A stretch of DNA of 32,210 nt from CAWBKV01 sp041946675 (GCA_041946675.1 JBHGAU010000025.1:1-32210); one strand, 5' to 3'. Shown: positions 14,613 through 22,983, numbered from the stretch's first letter. Notes: generated by a model from the sequence alone, not told the origin. Made by a program: numbers and translations.

Positions 14613-15884
14613 TCAAGAGTAAGCTCCTTCTCCATGCTGGCTGATATCAAGGCCCACAGACTCCTCTTCATCCCTGACCCTGATGCCCATGAAGACATCT
14701 ATGACCTTGGCTATGCCGAAGGTAACCACAAATGAGTAGACCCAGACGGCGACGATTGCGATTACCTGAACAACTACCTGGTGCGGATTTCCTGCAAAGA
14801 GTCCGGCAGATCCAATGCTGGCGAAGAACCCTGTGGCCAGTACGCCCCAGGTGCTGCCCATGCCGTGGCATGCGAGCACATCAAGAGAGTCGTCTACCTT
14901 CTTGCTGCCTCTTATGATGAGGATTGCATAGTAACCAACAATCGCGGCGCCTACGCCTATTGGAATCGCCGCCAGAGGCGTAACGAAGCCCGATGCAGGA
15001 GTAATCGCTGCAAGCCCGGCCACTGCGCCTGTGACTATGCCGAGTGCGCTCGGGGCCCTGTGCCTCCATGAGAGTATCATCCATGTTGTGGCCGCTGCGG
15101 CTGCTGCAGTATTGGTGGTAACAAAGGCATTTGCAGCTATGCCGTTTGCTGCCAGGGCAGATCCGGCATTGAACCCGAACCATCCGAACCAGAGAAGGGC
15201 AGCGCCCATGACCGTGGTGGGAATGTTATGAGGCTCCATAGGATCTGTTCCAAAGCCTTTCCTGGCACCGATCACTATAGCTACCGCAAGCGCAGCAACT
15301 CCTGCGCTTATGTGAACAACTAAGCCGCCTGCAAAGTCCAGCGCGCCCATCTGTCCCAGCCATCCTCCTCCCCAGACCCAATGAGCTATTGGGTCGTAGA
15401 CAAGTGTAGCCCATGCGATAGAAAAGATCAGGAAAGAGCTGAACTTTATGCGCTCGACAAAGCTGCCGGTGATAAGTGAGACGGTAATTACGGCGAACAT
15501 TGCCTGGAATATCATGAATGTCAGAGATGGTATTGTGAGACCTTCTTTCACATCTATTCCGACTCCGTTAAGTCCCAAATGTTCAAGGCCGCCTATAATT
15601 CCGCCGATATCCTTTCCAAAGGCCAATGTATAGCCGAGGAGAATCCACTGAAGGCTTATTATGCCCATGATTGCAAAGCTGAATATTATAGTCGATATGG
15701 CATTCTTCTTTCGAACCATTCCCCCGTAAAACAACCCCACTCCTGGAATCATTATGAGCACAAGGGCCGCACTGATGAGCACCCAGGCATTATCTGCAGC
15801 GTTTATCTGTCCTGTATCAGCAGACGCCATGCCTGCCAGGACAGCCAGTAGTAGCGATAATAGCAATATCCAGACTATGCGCAT
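14613..15884 (-). CDS. amt: Ammonium transporter Amt (second copy), with signal peptide
   Basis: A cleavable-looking signal peptide (MRIVWILLLSLLLAVLAGMASA) precedes an 11-helix Amt core; the first copy lacks it. Core motifs are MIPGVGLFYGGMVRKK, YDPIAHWVWGGGW, signature DFAGGLVVHISAG with the first pore His, FGWFGFNAGSALAAN, NTAAAAAATTW and ACHGMGSTWGVLATG with the second pore His. The tail DEEESVGLDISQHGEGAYS matches the other copy. The ATG at 15884 was chosen because GGTGG lies just upstream; an in-frame GTG at 15893 overlaps that Shine-Dalgarno. It forms a two-gene operon with glnK downstream. An A/T-rich promoter with TTATTAAATAG lies about 30-40 nt upstream. Confidence 0.96.
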   Translation of the reverse strand: MRIVWILLLSLLLAVLAGMASADTGQINAADNAWVLISAALVLIMIPGVGLFYGGMVRKKNAISTIIFSFAIMGIISLQWILLGYTLAFGKDIGGIIGGLEHLGLNGVGIDVKEGLTIPSLTFMIFQAMFAVITVSLITGSFVERIKFSSFLIFSIAWATLVYDPIAHWVWGGGWLGQMGALDFAGGLVVHISAGVAALAVAIVIGARKGFGTDPMEPHNIPTTVMGAALLWFGWFGFNAGSALAANGIAANAFVTTNTAAAAAATTWMILSWRHRAPSALGIVTGAVAGLAAITPASGFVTPLAAIPIGVGAAIVGYYAILIIRGSKKVDDSLDVLACHGMGSTWGVLATGFFASIGSAGLFAGNPHQVVVQVIAIVAVWVYSFVVTFGIAKVIDVFMGIRVRDEEESVGLDISQHGEGAYS

Positions 15885-16087
15885 TGTTACCACCAGTTGA
15901 TATGAAAAATTGCTATTTAATAAGCGTGTTTGGGAAAATATATGTAAAATTCATAGAAGTTATGATAAATTATGATTTTGTCCGAATTAAAGGAGTCAGC
16001 CTAGAGTACATTCAATCAGAGTAGATCTAGGGTTATATGGACTTATATCTTTGCGGTTGTGAGTTCGCTACAATATCACTCAGAAAG

Positions 16088-16195
16088 ATGCAGTGGAAAT
16101 CGTCTTTGTACATTCTTTGCGCCCTTTTTGCTCTTATTCTCATCCGGGGGGCGCTTAAGAGTGTGCATATAAGAACAACTTTGAGTTTACATTAG
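16088..16195 (+). CDS. Possible 35-aa ORF with signal-peptide-like start
   Basis: The frame reads MQWKSSLYILCALFALILI followed by a short basic tail. The hydrophobic stretch with an upstream Lys is typical of a signal peptide or single TM helix. TTATATC near 16044-16050 could be its TATA box. Because it stops soon after the hydrophobic segment it may be the front of a decayed secreted-protein gene. Confidence 0.22.
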   Translation: MQWKSSLYILCALFALILIRGALKSVHIRTTLSLH

Positions 16196-16260
16196 GCTCT
16201 ATTGCTGCTAATGTTCGCAAGCCTACACTTTCCTCTGGGGCTAAAACTAACGGTGCTCCT

Positions 16261-16312
16261 AGCGTCCTCAATCGCCGGACGGGCTATCCCTAACCCCTCT
16301 TCGAGGGAATGC
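16261..16312. repeat. Dispersed intergenic repeat, copy C
   Basis: AGCG, CTCAATCGCCG, CGGGCT and CCCTAACCCCTC appear in the same order and spacing as in the second half of copy B (10834-10884). Confidence 0.65.
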
Positions 16313-16436
16313 TTTGGAAAACGCATGCTATAAAGCTGAATGGGATACGATAAGGCAACCCTTCTTTAGAGCTAGATAATATCAGACGAAATTTCCATAT
16401 CATTTTGCAGAGGATGTGGCAAACTGCTGATTGGCT

Positions 16437-17747
16437 TCAGCCCTTCTTTAAGATTCTCCAAATAGCTATTATCCCGATAGTGTTTACAGCCAGTATCAAT
16501 ATAATGCCGATTATCCATTTAATATTGATTCCGTTCCCGCTGGCAGCCGCAGCCTCAAGATTGATTGAACTCTCTCCATTTACGCATACGTTCAGAGATT
16601 TATCGCCGCATGAAACAGTGTAAATTCCCCGCTTAAGGCCTTTGAAGATATAGCTATCATCCCCAGAAGCGTTTGCCAGCAGCTTCCCGTCATTATATAG
16701 CGAGACCTCACCTGATGCGTTCGCCACATGAAGCCCATAGCAGTCCTTGATAGGCAGCGGCTTGGACGGGGATATGTTCCAGGGCAGACCAAGAAGATCA
16801 AGAATCGTCGGGGCAATATCCTCCTCGAACCAGATGCCGCCAAGGTGGATCTCATCCACGTTGGGGCCGAATACGGTCAACGGAGTTCTCAGGCTCTCCA
16901 GACGGCCGGAGAATTTGGCTGCCGAATGGCCTCCCTTTCCTTTATCATCGGGAAATGACATGCCGTGATCTGCAGTCACAAATAACAACACATTGTGCCT
17001 CCGGCATGTCTCAACCAGCTTTCCCAGAGGCACATCCAGGCCCTTGACAATTTCAAGATAGCCCTTTTGGCCGAGATTTTGACCCGCTGCATCAACGGCA
17101 CCAACGTTGGTCATGAGTATAAACGGGCGATTGCCCAGGTGTTCAATAAGATCGGAGGCAGCTTCAAGCCCCCAGCGGTTATATCCAATGTACGTCTCTG
17201 TTCCATGCCCCAAATCATACTCGGGAAAAGCATCGCGCCATTTTTCTAAGATCGTTCGCAAATCCGCGGGAAGATTCTTCTTGGCACTCAGAGATGCATT
17301 CGCGTTATAGATTGAGTTATTGCCGAAATAAAGAACTCCATCCTGTCTCATAAGCATCTCTTGAAAGTCGGCATGCTGAAGAATTGCCAGGGAAAGATAA
17401 CCATTCTCACGGCCTACATCGAAGATCGTCCTTCCCAAAGATTCAGGATTTGCTTGCGTTGAGCCTGTAACAAGAATGCTGTGGCTTTTCAGTGTCTCGG
17501 GGACGCGAGCGCGCATATCCAGCACTCTTGCGCCGCCGCCCGTGAGATTGAAAAGAATGGTCTTGCCAAGCGGTATTCCATCCAGGGTATAAGGGCTAAA
17601 CTCGTGTTCGGGGTAGACGTATGAGGCGCCGAGACCATCTACAACAAGTAGAACTGCGCCTGCTGGGCGCTGCTCCTCGCTGACCTGAACATCCAGTGCA
17701 CTGCATGTGCTTAATAAGAGTAATAAAACAAGCAAATGCAGGATCAT
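16437..17747 (-). CDS. Membrane-anchored alkaline-phosphatase-superfamily hydrolase (436 aa)
   Basis: The protein has a signal peptide (LHLLVLLLLLSTCSA), a hydrolase domain, a small C-terminal beta domain (about 340-400) and a final TM helix (WIIGIILILAVNTIGIIAIW) ending in KKG, so it is anchored with the enzyme outside. Motifs of the alkaline phosphatase/sulfatase/iPGM superfamily are visible: VVDGLGAS with metal ligand D37 and a candidate nucleophile S42; D219 in GAVDAAGQN; TADHGM with D260 and H261; and GGHS with H274. It should cleave a phosphate or sulfate ester. The substrate is unknown, and it is not a cytosolic phosphoglycerate mutase given its export. The start is the first ATG with a signal peptide. 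Confidence 0.83.
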   Translation of the reverse strand: MILHLLVLLLLLSTCSALDVQVSEEQRPAGAVLLVVDGLGASYVYPEHEFSPYTLDGIPLGKTILFNLTGGGARVLDMRARVPETLKSHSILVTGSTQANPESLGRTIFDVGRENGYLSLAILQHADFQEMLMRQDGVLYFGNNSIYNANASLSAKKNLPADLRTILEKWRDAFPEYDLGHGTETYIGYNRWGLEAASDLIEHLGNRPFILMTNVGAVDAAGQNLGQKGYLEIVKGLDVPLGKLVETCRRHNVLLFVTADHGMSFPDDKGKGGHSAAKFSGRLESLRTPLTVFGPNVDEIHLGGIWFEEDIAPTILDLLGLPWNISPSKPLPIKDCYGLHVANASGEVSLYNDGKLLANASGDDSYIFKGLKRGIYTVSCGDKSLNVCVNGESSINLEAAAASGNGINIKWIIGIILILAVNTIGIIAIWRILKKG

Positions 17748-18065
17748 TGGAGACTTATCGATAATCTTGTAGGATTTATCCCTATCTCTTCCAGGCTTAT
17801 TTATTTTATTCAGTGGCCGGCAGTCTGCTTATATAATGTTGATGAATACAGAAATCATTGTGTTTCGCGATTTCGTGGCTTCGTGTGGAACCCTCATGCC
17901 CATTTGGGCACCCATGAGTATGAAAAATGGGCAGTATGGAATCCATTTTCATATCAAATGAGTTGGCTCGCGCGAAGCCGCGAAGGGGCGAAGGAGAAAT
18001 GGGATAAATCAACTCAATTTATGTAGACTGCACGCGGCTCAGATAAAAAATGAAAGATAAATGTC
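17748..18065. other. Intergenic region with a long imperfect inverted repeat
   Basis: The 318 bases between two same-strand genes hold a structured element at 17864-17991 (described separately) and no convincing gene. Open frames on both strands here arise from the repeat. Confidence 0.45.
17864..17991. repeat. Imperfect inverted-repeat element with inner hairpin
   Basis: The arm at 17864-17891 (core TTCGTGGCTTCGTGTGG) pairs with the arm at 17963-17991 (core CGCGCGAAGCCGCGAAG) with a few C/T and G/A changes. Between them CTCATG (17893-17898) and CATGAG (17913-17918) flank CCCATTTGGG. The nested structure resembles a small non-autonomous mobile element or a structured RNA. Confidence 0.45.
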
Positions 18066-19253
18066 TTAGAAATCGGTCATGATCCTGTACTGATCGATCT
18101 CCGTCTGTTTCAGCGCCGCCAGGAACCTCTCTGCCATATCCTTTATGTCCTTGGATCTGGTTATGGCTCTTCCCACTACTAATATATCCGCGCCTGCGGC
18201 TAAGGCCTGGCCGACAGTATCCACCCGGATTCCGCCTGCAACTGCTACAAGCAGCCTGTGCTCCTTAGAGCCAAGTGCTTTGATATCAGGTATCTGGCCC
18301 CATGCATGAGCGCTGCTCTCCATATCTATGGCTCTGTGAAGCTCGACTACATCTGGCAGGACTTCGAGGCTCCTCAGAACCTGCAGCGGATCTGGAACGT
18401 TGAGCATATCTATGATCGAGTATATGCCAGTCTTCCTAGCCTCATTTATTGCCAGCTCGATGGTCTTCTTCGGCGCCAGGCCTGAGATCACGACGGCATC
18501 TGCAGTTGAGTCTGCGGCCAGCCGGACCTCAAGGTTGCCTGTATCCAGGGTCTTTAGATCCAAAATGACGAAAGATCCCGGTCTGGCCGATCTGATCTCT
18601 TTAACCACTTGCATCCCGAGCATCTTTGCAAGAGGCGTTCCGACCTCGATGAGAAGATGATCGCTCTCAGGAAGCTCACAGAGAACTCTTCTGACCTCAG
18701 CGATATCCACAAGGTCAAAGGCCACCTGAAGATATGGCGGATCCCACAGGCGCGTAACCCTGAATCCCATGATCGGATGGGTTGACCTATCCTTTTCGTA
18801 GAGCACTTTATCTATACCGGGGAAGCCTGCCATCGCCCTCTGGAGGGCAAGCTTTGTTGCGCCGTAATTATAGCGGTAAATGGCATCGTAGTCCTTTGCG
18901 GCAGGATGTATGAAGACCGATACTATTACTGCCAGCTCCTCGACCTTATCCTTGGGGATTATGCCCTCAGCCACAGAATCGGCCACTGCTTTTGCTACAG
19001 CAGTTTGCGCAGGCCCGAAGATCTGGGCAGCTTGTTCCATATTCTTTACAGTTACCTTTGGAACTATAAGCGTAGATGGTTTGGGCGGAAGGTTCGGCCG
19101 TATGACCCCTAAGAGCGGGGTATGCCCTGCAGAGAGCTGAGTAAGGCCGTTTGCAAATGCAGTTCCAACGGGTCCATCCTTCTCCCCTATAAGCAGGTCT
19201 ATATGAGCTATCTCAGGCTCTTTGCCGATCAGAGCCTCTCCAACTAAAAACAA
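18066..19253 (-). CDS. fae-hps: Bifunctional formaldehyde-activating enzyme / 3-hexulose-6-phosphate synthase
   Basis: The Fae part (about 1-160) condenses formaldehyde with tetrahydromethanopterin: LVGEALIG, AHIDLLIG, GHTPLLGVIRPNLPPKP, VTVKNMEQAAQIFGPAQ, YNYGATKLA. The Hps part (about 173-380) has the D232-x-K234-x-x-D237 motif (LDLKTLD), VAGGI and VVGRAIT of the OMP-decarboxylase superfamily and interconverts ribulose 5-phosphate plus formaldehyde with hexulose 6-phosphate. In methanogens this fusion supplies pentose phosphates. The start is set at a TTG, because GGAGGTG lies 5 nt upstream and it places the family's active-site histidine at position 17. A longer frame from 19304 adds 17 residues that do not fit. 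Confidence 0.95.
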   Translation of the reverse strand: MFLVGEALIGKEPEIAHIDLLIGEKDGPVGTAFANGLTQLSAGHTPLLGVIRPNLPPKPSTLIVPKVTVKNMEQAAQIFGPAQTAVAKAVADSVAEGIIPKDKVEELAVIVSVFIHPAAKDYDAIYRYNYGATKLALQRAMAGFPGIDKVLYEKDRSTHPIMGFRVTRLWDPPYLQVAFDLVDIAEVRRVLCELPESDHLLIEVGTPLAKMLGMQVVKEIRSARPGSFVILDLKTLDTGNLEVRLAADSTADAVVISGLAPKKTIELAINEARKTGIYSIIDMLNVPDPLQVLRSLEVLPDVVELHRAIDMESSAHAWGQIPDIKALGSKEHRLLVAVAGGIRVDTVGQALAAGADILVVGRAITRSKDIKDMAERFLAALKQTEIDQYRIMTDF

Positions 19254-19331
19254 ATGTTCACCTCCTATTCGAGAGATCCATAGCTCTATTAATCCTTTTT
19301 CCAATCACTTTATCGGGCGGACTCCTAAGGC

Positions 19332-20486
19332 CTATATTAGCTGCCAGTAGATCAGGGGCGCAAGTGCCAAGAGCGCTATACCCGTCACCAGCCTCAAACC
19401 AGCTCGATAGTCCTTTCTGAAGGCATCCACTTGCTTCGGGCTCATGCCGAGAGCGATGAGTCCGCCAAGGATGATTATGGGCAGAATAATCCCTATGTTG
19501 TAGACCAGGAGATAAACTGAGCCTTCGAAGTAGCTCTTCGATGATATGAGATCGAGTATCGCGAGGTAGACCGCACCGACGCAAGGCGCCTTGACAAGCG
19601 AGAACATCGCTCCTACCAGGAAGTAGGAGCTGTGTTTGCCGCTCGTTGCCCCGGACTCTACATATTTCAACGCCCAATCAGTGCGGAATAGTGAGTCCTT
19701 TCCTGATCTCAGCCTTCTCCAATCTTCGATGTGTGCCAGGCCAAGAACGAGGAGGAAGGCGACCAAAATATACCTGAAGCCCGATTCCACTCTCTCCCCT
19801 TGAAGAAGATGCTGCATTCCAATGCCGAAGAGGAAGTACATTGTAAATATTCCGAGGGAAAAGTAAACTATCATCGTAATAAGTTCCCTCTTTCTCCCTG
19901 AGCTCGATAGAACTGAAGCTGCCAGAAATACAAGGATCCCCAATAGACAGGGATTAAAGCCCGCGATCAGCCCTGCAGCCAGGACCATGGAGACGGTCGA
20001 GAGTGAAAGCTGTCCAAGGGTTATATCTGAGATGCCGCCGGTCAGATTGATGCTTTGGTTTGTTTGGTTGCTATTGTTGAGATTCTTAGTACTAAGATTA
20101 TTATTCGAATTGTTTTGATATTGATTTATATTCTGGATGCTCTCGTTACTGCTTGCGTTAGCAAGAGCGTCACGGATCATTCTATCAAGCTTGCTGGTAT
20201 TTCCATCATAGGACTTGTAGCCTATAACCGTATGGCCGATTATTATAGAAGGTATATCCGATTTTACCTTGTACTTCTTTATGGTTTTGTGCCCTTCATC
20301 TGTGAAATAATCATATTTAGTGAGATTTAGACTCTTGTTCTCGGCCATAATGCTGTTTATTGTTCTCTCTGCGGCGGCGCACTTGGGACAGCCCGGCGAT
20401 TTGAGCAATATAATCTCTGTGTTCGCGCTTGCAAGGCTAATAAGAATTATCAGGGCAAATGCGATCTTCCATGCAGCAGGCCTCAT
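19332..20486 (-). CDS. Thioredoxin-like-CcdA/DsbD-type membrane redox fusion
   Basis: Numbering is from the ATG at 20486. After a signal peptide (MRPAAWKIAFALIILISLAS) a thioredoxin/glutaredoxin-like domain carries C33-P-K-C36 and the cis-Pro of SDIPSIIIG (P79). An Asn/Ser/Gln-rich linker (about 112-148) follows, then six or so TM helices of the CcdA/DsbD type with the redox cysteines C180 (GFNPCLLG) and C302 (VKAPCVGA). It should move electrons across the membrane to the outside thioredoxin domain, keeping exported cysteines reduced. ATGs at 20498 and 20492 are also in frame, but TTTTTATAC at about 20508-20515 is a TATA box that would start transcription near 20486, and there is no Shine-Dalgarno. 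Confidence 0.88.
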   Translation of the reverse strand: MRPAAWKIAFALIILISLASANTEIILLKSPGCPKCAAAERTINSIMAENKSLNLTKYDYFTDEGHKTIKKYKVKSDIPSIIIGHTVIGYKSYDGNTSKLDRMIRDALANASSNESIQNINQYQNNSNNNLSTKNLNNSNQTNQSINLTGGISDITLGQLSLSTVSMVLAAGLIAGFNPCLLGILVFLAASVLSSSGRKRELITMIVYFSLGIFTMYFLFGIGMQHLLQGERVESGFRYILVAFLLVLGLAHIEDWRRLRSGKDSLFRTDWALKYVESGATSGKHSSYFLVGAMFSLVKAPCVGAVYLAILDLISSKSYFEGSVYLLVYNIGIILPIIILGGLIALGMSPKQVDAFRKDYRAGLRLVTGIALLALAPLIYWQLI

Positions 20487-20507
20487 CGGCATAAGCATTA
20501 TACAGGA

Positions 20508-20515
20508 AGTATAAA
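20508..20515 (-). promoter_or_regulatory. TATA box of the thioredoxin-CcdA gene
   Basis: On the minus strand TTTTTATAC is centred about 25 nt before the ATG at 20486, which fits a leaderless message and argues against the two upstream ATGs. Confidence 0.45.
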
Positions 20516-20529
20516 AAGGGATAATCCTC

Positions 20530-20565
20530 GGAAGGGAGGATGCGCTTCAGATACCTGACCCTTCC
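20530..20565 (-). terminator. Inverted repeat after the DNRLRE-like gene
   Basis: GGAAGGG and CCCTTCC form a 7-bp stem with a 22-nt loop in the gap between two minus-strand genes, 25 nt after the stop of the upstream one. It may separate the two transcription units. Confidence 0.4.
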
Positions 20566-20590
20566 TTTTAAATCGTAATATTCTCGACTA

Positions 20591-21142
20591 TTAATTTGCG
20601 GTATATTCGAGAGTTGGTTTCTTCTCCTTGGAGAGCTCTATAGAGGCATCATTGGAGACCAGGACGATTGAATAGGGACAATCTTCAATACAGGTCTCGA
20701 CAGCCTTTTTGATTATGGGTGTCACATCTATAGTATACTGGCCTGCCTTCTGGACATCAAGAGAGGATGACGCACTGCTTTCATATTCAGGCCTATCTGT
20801 CCAGGTAGCGGTATCAAATGTTGGCCCATGGACGAAGTATGCATTGATCTTCCCAGGCTTCTCAACCTTCTGGATATTTATGACCAATGTAGCAGACGAT
20901 ATGCGGTCTGGCTTGAATATCCCTACAGATCCGAAGTTGTTTTTAAAGCTTAAATAAGTCTCTTTAGTGGGTTCTCCATTTGCAGATGCTACCAGCAGGG
21001 TATTGTTATCGCTGAAGCTTGCGTTTGGGTTTGAAGCATCCACATAGGTGCTCACATCCATTTCAACCTTGAAGCTTCCTGCCGATGCATAGGCTATACT
21101 TGCTAGAACTGCTAATCCCATGAGTACATACAAATATCTCAA
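20591..21142 (-). CDS. Secreted DNRLRE/disaggregatase-associated-type domain protein (183 aa)
   Basis: A signal peptide (RYLYVLMGLAVLASIAYASA) leads into one beta-sandwich domain of about 160 residues. The order of blocks is that of the DNRLRE / disaggregatase-related domain: STYVDASNPNASFSDNNTLL, then TYLSFKN, SATLVINIQ, INAYFVHGPTFDTATWTDRP, and a closing QYTIDVTPIIKKAV with YSIVLVSNDASIELSK. These domains bind or decorate surface polysaccharide in methanogens, so a sheath or envelope role is likely. Two cysteines in ETCIEDCPY could be disulphide-bonded. The start is a TTG with GGAGG 8 nt upstream. The neighbouring redox fusion could service its disulphide, but this is only an inference. 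Confidence 0.8.
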   Translation of the reverse strand: MRYLYVLMGLAVLASIAYASAGSFKVEMDVSTYVDASNPNASFSDNNTLLVASANGEPTKETYLSFKNNFGSVGIFKPDRISSATLVINIQKVEKPGKINAYFVHGPTFDTATWTDRPEYESSASSSLDVQKAGQYTIDVTPIIKKAVETCIEDCPYSIVLVSNDASIELSKEKKPTLEYTAN

Positions 21143-21509
21143 ACTAAATGCCTCCGATATAACTTGGATATACTACAGGTAAAAAGCCTTTATGTTCATA
21201 TGCAACCTACATAAGTGTGCTCTGTTGCATATAGTCCTGATATGGCGGATATAGATGTTAATGCATCCCCATAGCATAGCTGGTTTTGGTAGTTGGTAGA
21301 TGGTTTTGTAGTTGCTTTCAGTAAACACCATCGTCAACAAATACAATATTAGTAAACACCGGCAATTTATGGTAGCAGCCCTATAATTCATAATGAACGC
21401 CTCGTTCAGCCGAGATATTGTTCTCTCGACAATCTACTAAGAGAAATAAGAGAAATGCCCTACGTTAGGTTTATTAACGCATAACTTCTCTTGACTGCCG
21501 GGTGGTTGC
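21143..21509. other. Divergent promoter region with an inverted repeat
   Basis: About 370 bases separate the minus-strand DNRLRE gene from the + strand NosD-like gene. ATATGCAAC (21198-21206) and GTTGCATAT (21224-21232) form a perfect 9-bp inverted repeat, a possible operator. TTTATTAA at 21470-21477 suits a TATA box for the NosD-like gene (start at 21510). No gene is seen; the short minus-strand frame at 21173-21391 is not convincing. Confidence 0.5.
21198..21232. promoter_or_regulatory. Perfect 9-bp inverted repeat, possible operator
   Basis: ATATGCAAC-N17-GTTGCATAT lies 56-90 nt upstream of the DNRLRE gene start, in a divergent promoter region. The arm spacing of 26 nt centre to centre is too wide for one helix-turn-helix dimer on adjacent turns, so an RNA hairpin is also possible. 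Confidence 0.35.
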
Positions 21510-22970
21510 TTGAGAATTGCGGCTCATTCATATTATATTATCTGCATAGTGTTGCTGCTGCCCACGATCGCGAACGCAGCGACAATTGACGTGAACTCAA
21601 ATCTACAGGCTGCTATAAATGCCGCATCTTCCGGTGATACAATAAAAGTAGCTCCTGGAGTGTACGATAGAATAGAGATAGCAAAGAAACTCACCCTCAT
21701 CGGCGACGGCGCAGTGATCAAGGGAAATGAGCGCGATGCCTGCGTACGAATACTTGCAGATGGTGTGAGCTTCTCCGGCTTCGTCGTAAGAAACGGCTTT
21801 TACGGAATAAGCCTGGATACTGTCAAAGGATGCAGGATCTACAAGAATACGGTGGTTTATTGTGCCCAGCCGGGAATTATGTTGAAGTTCTCCAATAACA
21901 ATATCGTCCAGGGCAACAACGCGAGCTTCAATGGACTTGGAGGCGAGGGCTGGTATGGAATATATCTCACAAACTCGAATGAGAACCAGGTCATCGGCAA
22001 TGTGGCGTATGGAAATGGAGCCTACGGCATCAACCTATTCCCGTCCTGCAATAATAATACCATCAGAGGAAACGTCCTGCAGGGGAATATGTATGGCCTT
22101 TATATGTTCACAGATTGCAGTAACAACCTGATCGAATCGAATACAATGAGCAAGAATACAAACTCAGGAATGGACATTCGCTTCAACTGCCATGACAACC
22201 TTATACTCAACAATACCATAGAGAACAACGTCGTCGCAGGAATAACCCTCATGGAGAAGTCGGGCAGCAACACCATAAAGGGAAATGAGATCTCAGGCAA
22301 CCAGAGATACGGTATCCAGATTCAGAGCGACTCAAACGGTAACACCATAAATAATAACACAATATCTCAGAGCCAGACAGGAATATTCCTTGATGCCGAC
22401 GGCAATCGGATTTATGGTAATAATATTATTGAGAATATAGTCCAGGCGGAGGATAGGGGCACAAATACCTGGAACGCGGCTTACCCTGTGGGCGGCAATC
22501 TGTGGAGCGATTACATCGGCGAAGATAAAATGGGTGGGCCCGGCCAGGATAAGCCTGGAAGCGACCGCTTTGGGGATACACCCTACAAGATCAATGAAAG
22601 GTCGGTGGATAAATATCCCATAATGGGCAAACAAACCCGTCAGGTCACGATAGTTGAAAAAAGCATATCCCCAACGAGTGCCCGGATAGGGGATAATATA
22701 GATATAAAAGCAAGGATTGCTGCCAAATACGGCCTTGCTCAAATAACTGTACGTGCCTTTGATCTTAAAGGGGTTGAAGCAAAGGCATATTGCCGCATGG
22801 TACAATCAGGCGATTATTATAGAGGGTCCCTCTCAACTGCGCTTCTGGATCCAGGAAGCTATGAGGTAGTCCTGAGCGCCAGGGATATGAGGGGATACGA
22901 GCTGAAGGAGACCCTGGGGGAGATAAAGGTTGTATCAAGAGATAGATTCGAATCATCTACATCAAGCTAA
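21510..22970 (+). CDS. Secreted NosD-like parallel beta-helix protein (486 aa)
   Basis: A signal peptide (HSYYIICIVLLLPTIANA) precedes LQAAINAASSGDTIKVAPGVYD, the usual cap of NosD/CASH-type beta-helix proteins. About 12 rungs follow, visible as runs such as NNNIVQGNNASFNGLGGEGW, the unit NENQVIGNVAYGNGAYGINLF and NTIKGNEISGNQRYGIQIQ. The block WSDYIGEDKMGGPGQDKPGSDRFGDTPY closes the helix as in archaeal NosD homologues. The last 95 residues form a beta-sandwich (TSARIGDNIDIKARI to YEVVLSARDMRG). Such proteins bind or cleave surface sugars; a copper role is known only for the NosD of denitrifiers. The start is a TTG after GGTGG. The next gene begins 13 nt downstream, so they are probably co-transcribed. 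Confidence 0.88.
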   Translation: MRIAAHSYYIICIVLLLPTIANAATIDVNSNLQAAINAASSGDTIKVAPGVYDRIEIAKKLTLIGDGAVIKGNERDACVRILADGVSFSGFVVRNGFYGISLDTVKGCRIYKNTVVYCAQPGIMLKFSNNNIVQGNNASFNGLGGEGWYGIYLTNSNENQVIGNVAYGNGAYGINLFPSCNNNTIRGNVLQGNMYGLYMFTDCSNNLIESNTMSKNTNSGMDIRFNCHDNLILNNTIENNVVAGITLMEKSGSNTIKGNEISGNQRYGIQIQSDSNGNTINNNTISQSQTGIFLDADGNRIYGNNIIENIVQAEDRGTNTWNAAYPVGGNLWSDYIGEDKMGGPGQDKPGSDRFGDTPYKINERSVDKYPIMGKQTRQVTIVEKSISPTSARIGDNIDIKARIAAKYGLAQITVRAFDLKGVEAKAYCRMVQSGDYYRGSLSTALLDPGSYEVVLSARDMRGYELKETLGEIKVVSRDRFESSTSS

Positions 22971-22983
22971 ATGGGGGAGTTTC

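Larger units (their letters stand above)
15885..16436. other. Intergenic region with amt2 promoter and repeat C
   Basis: The left part is the A/T-rich promoter region of amt2. A short + strand frame (16088-16195) and repeat copy C (16261-16312) lie in the middle. From 16313 to 16436 I see nothing recognisable. Confidence 0.4.

Noticed and set aside
17736..18026. Overlapping open frames of 96 and 68 codons in the intergenic gap
   Set aside because: They are produced by the inverted-repeat element and lack any recognisable domain or start signal.
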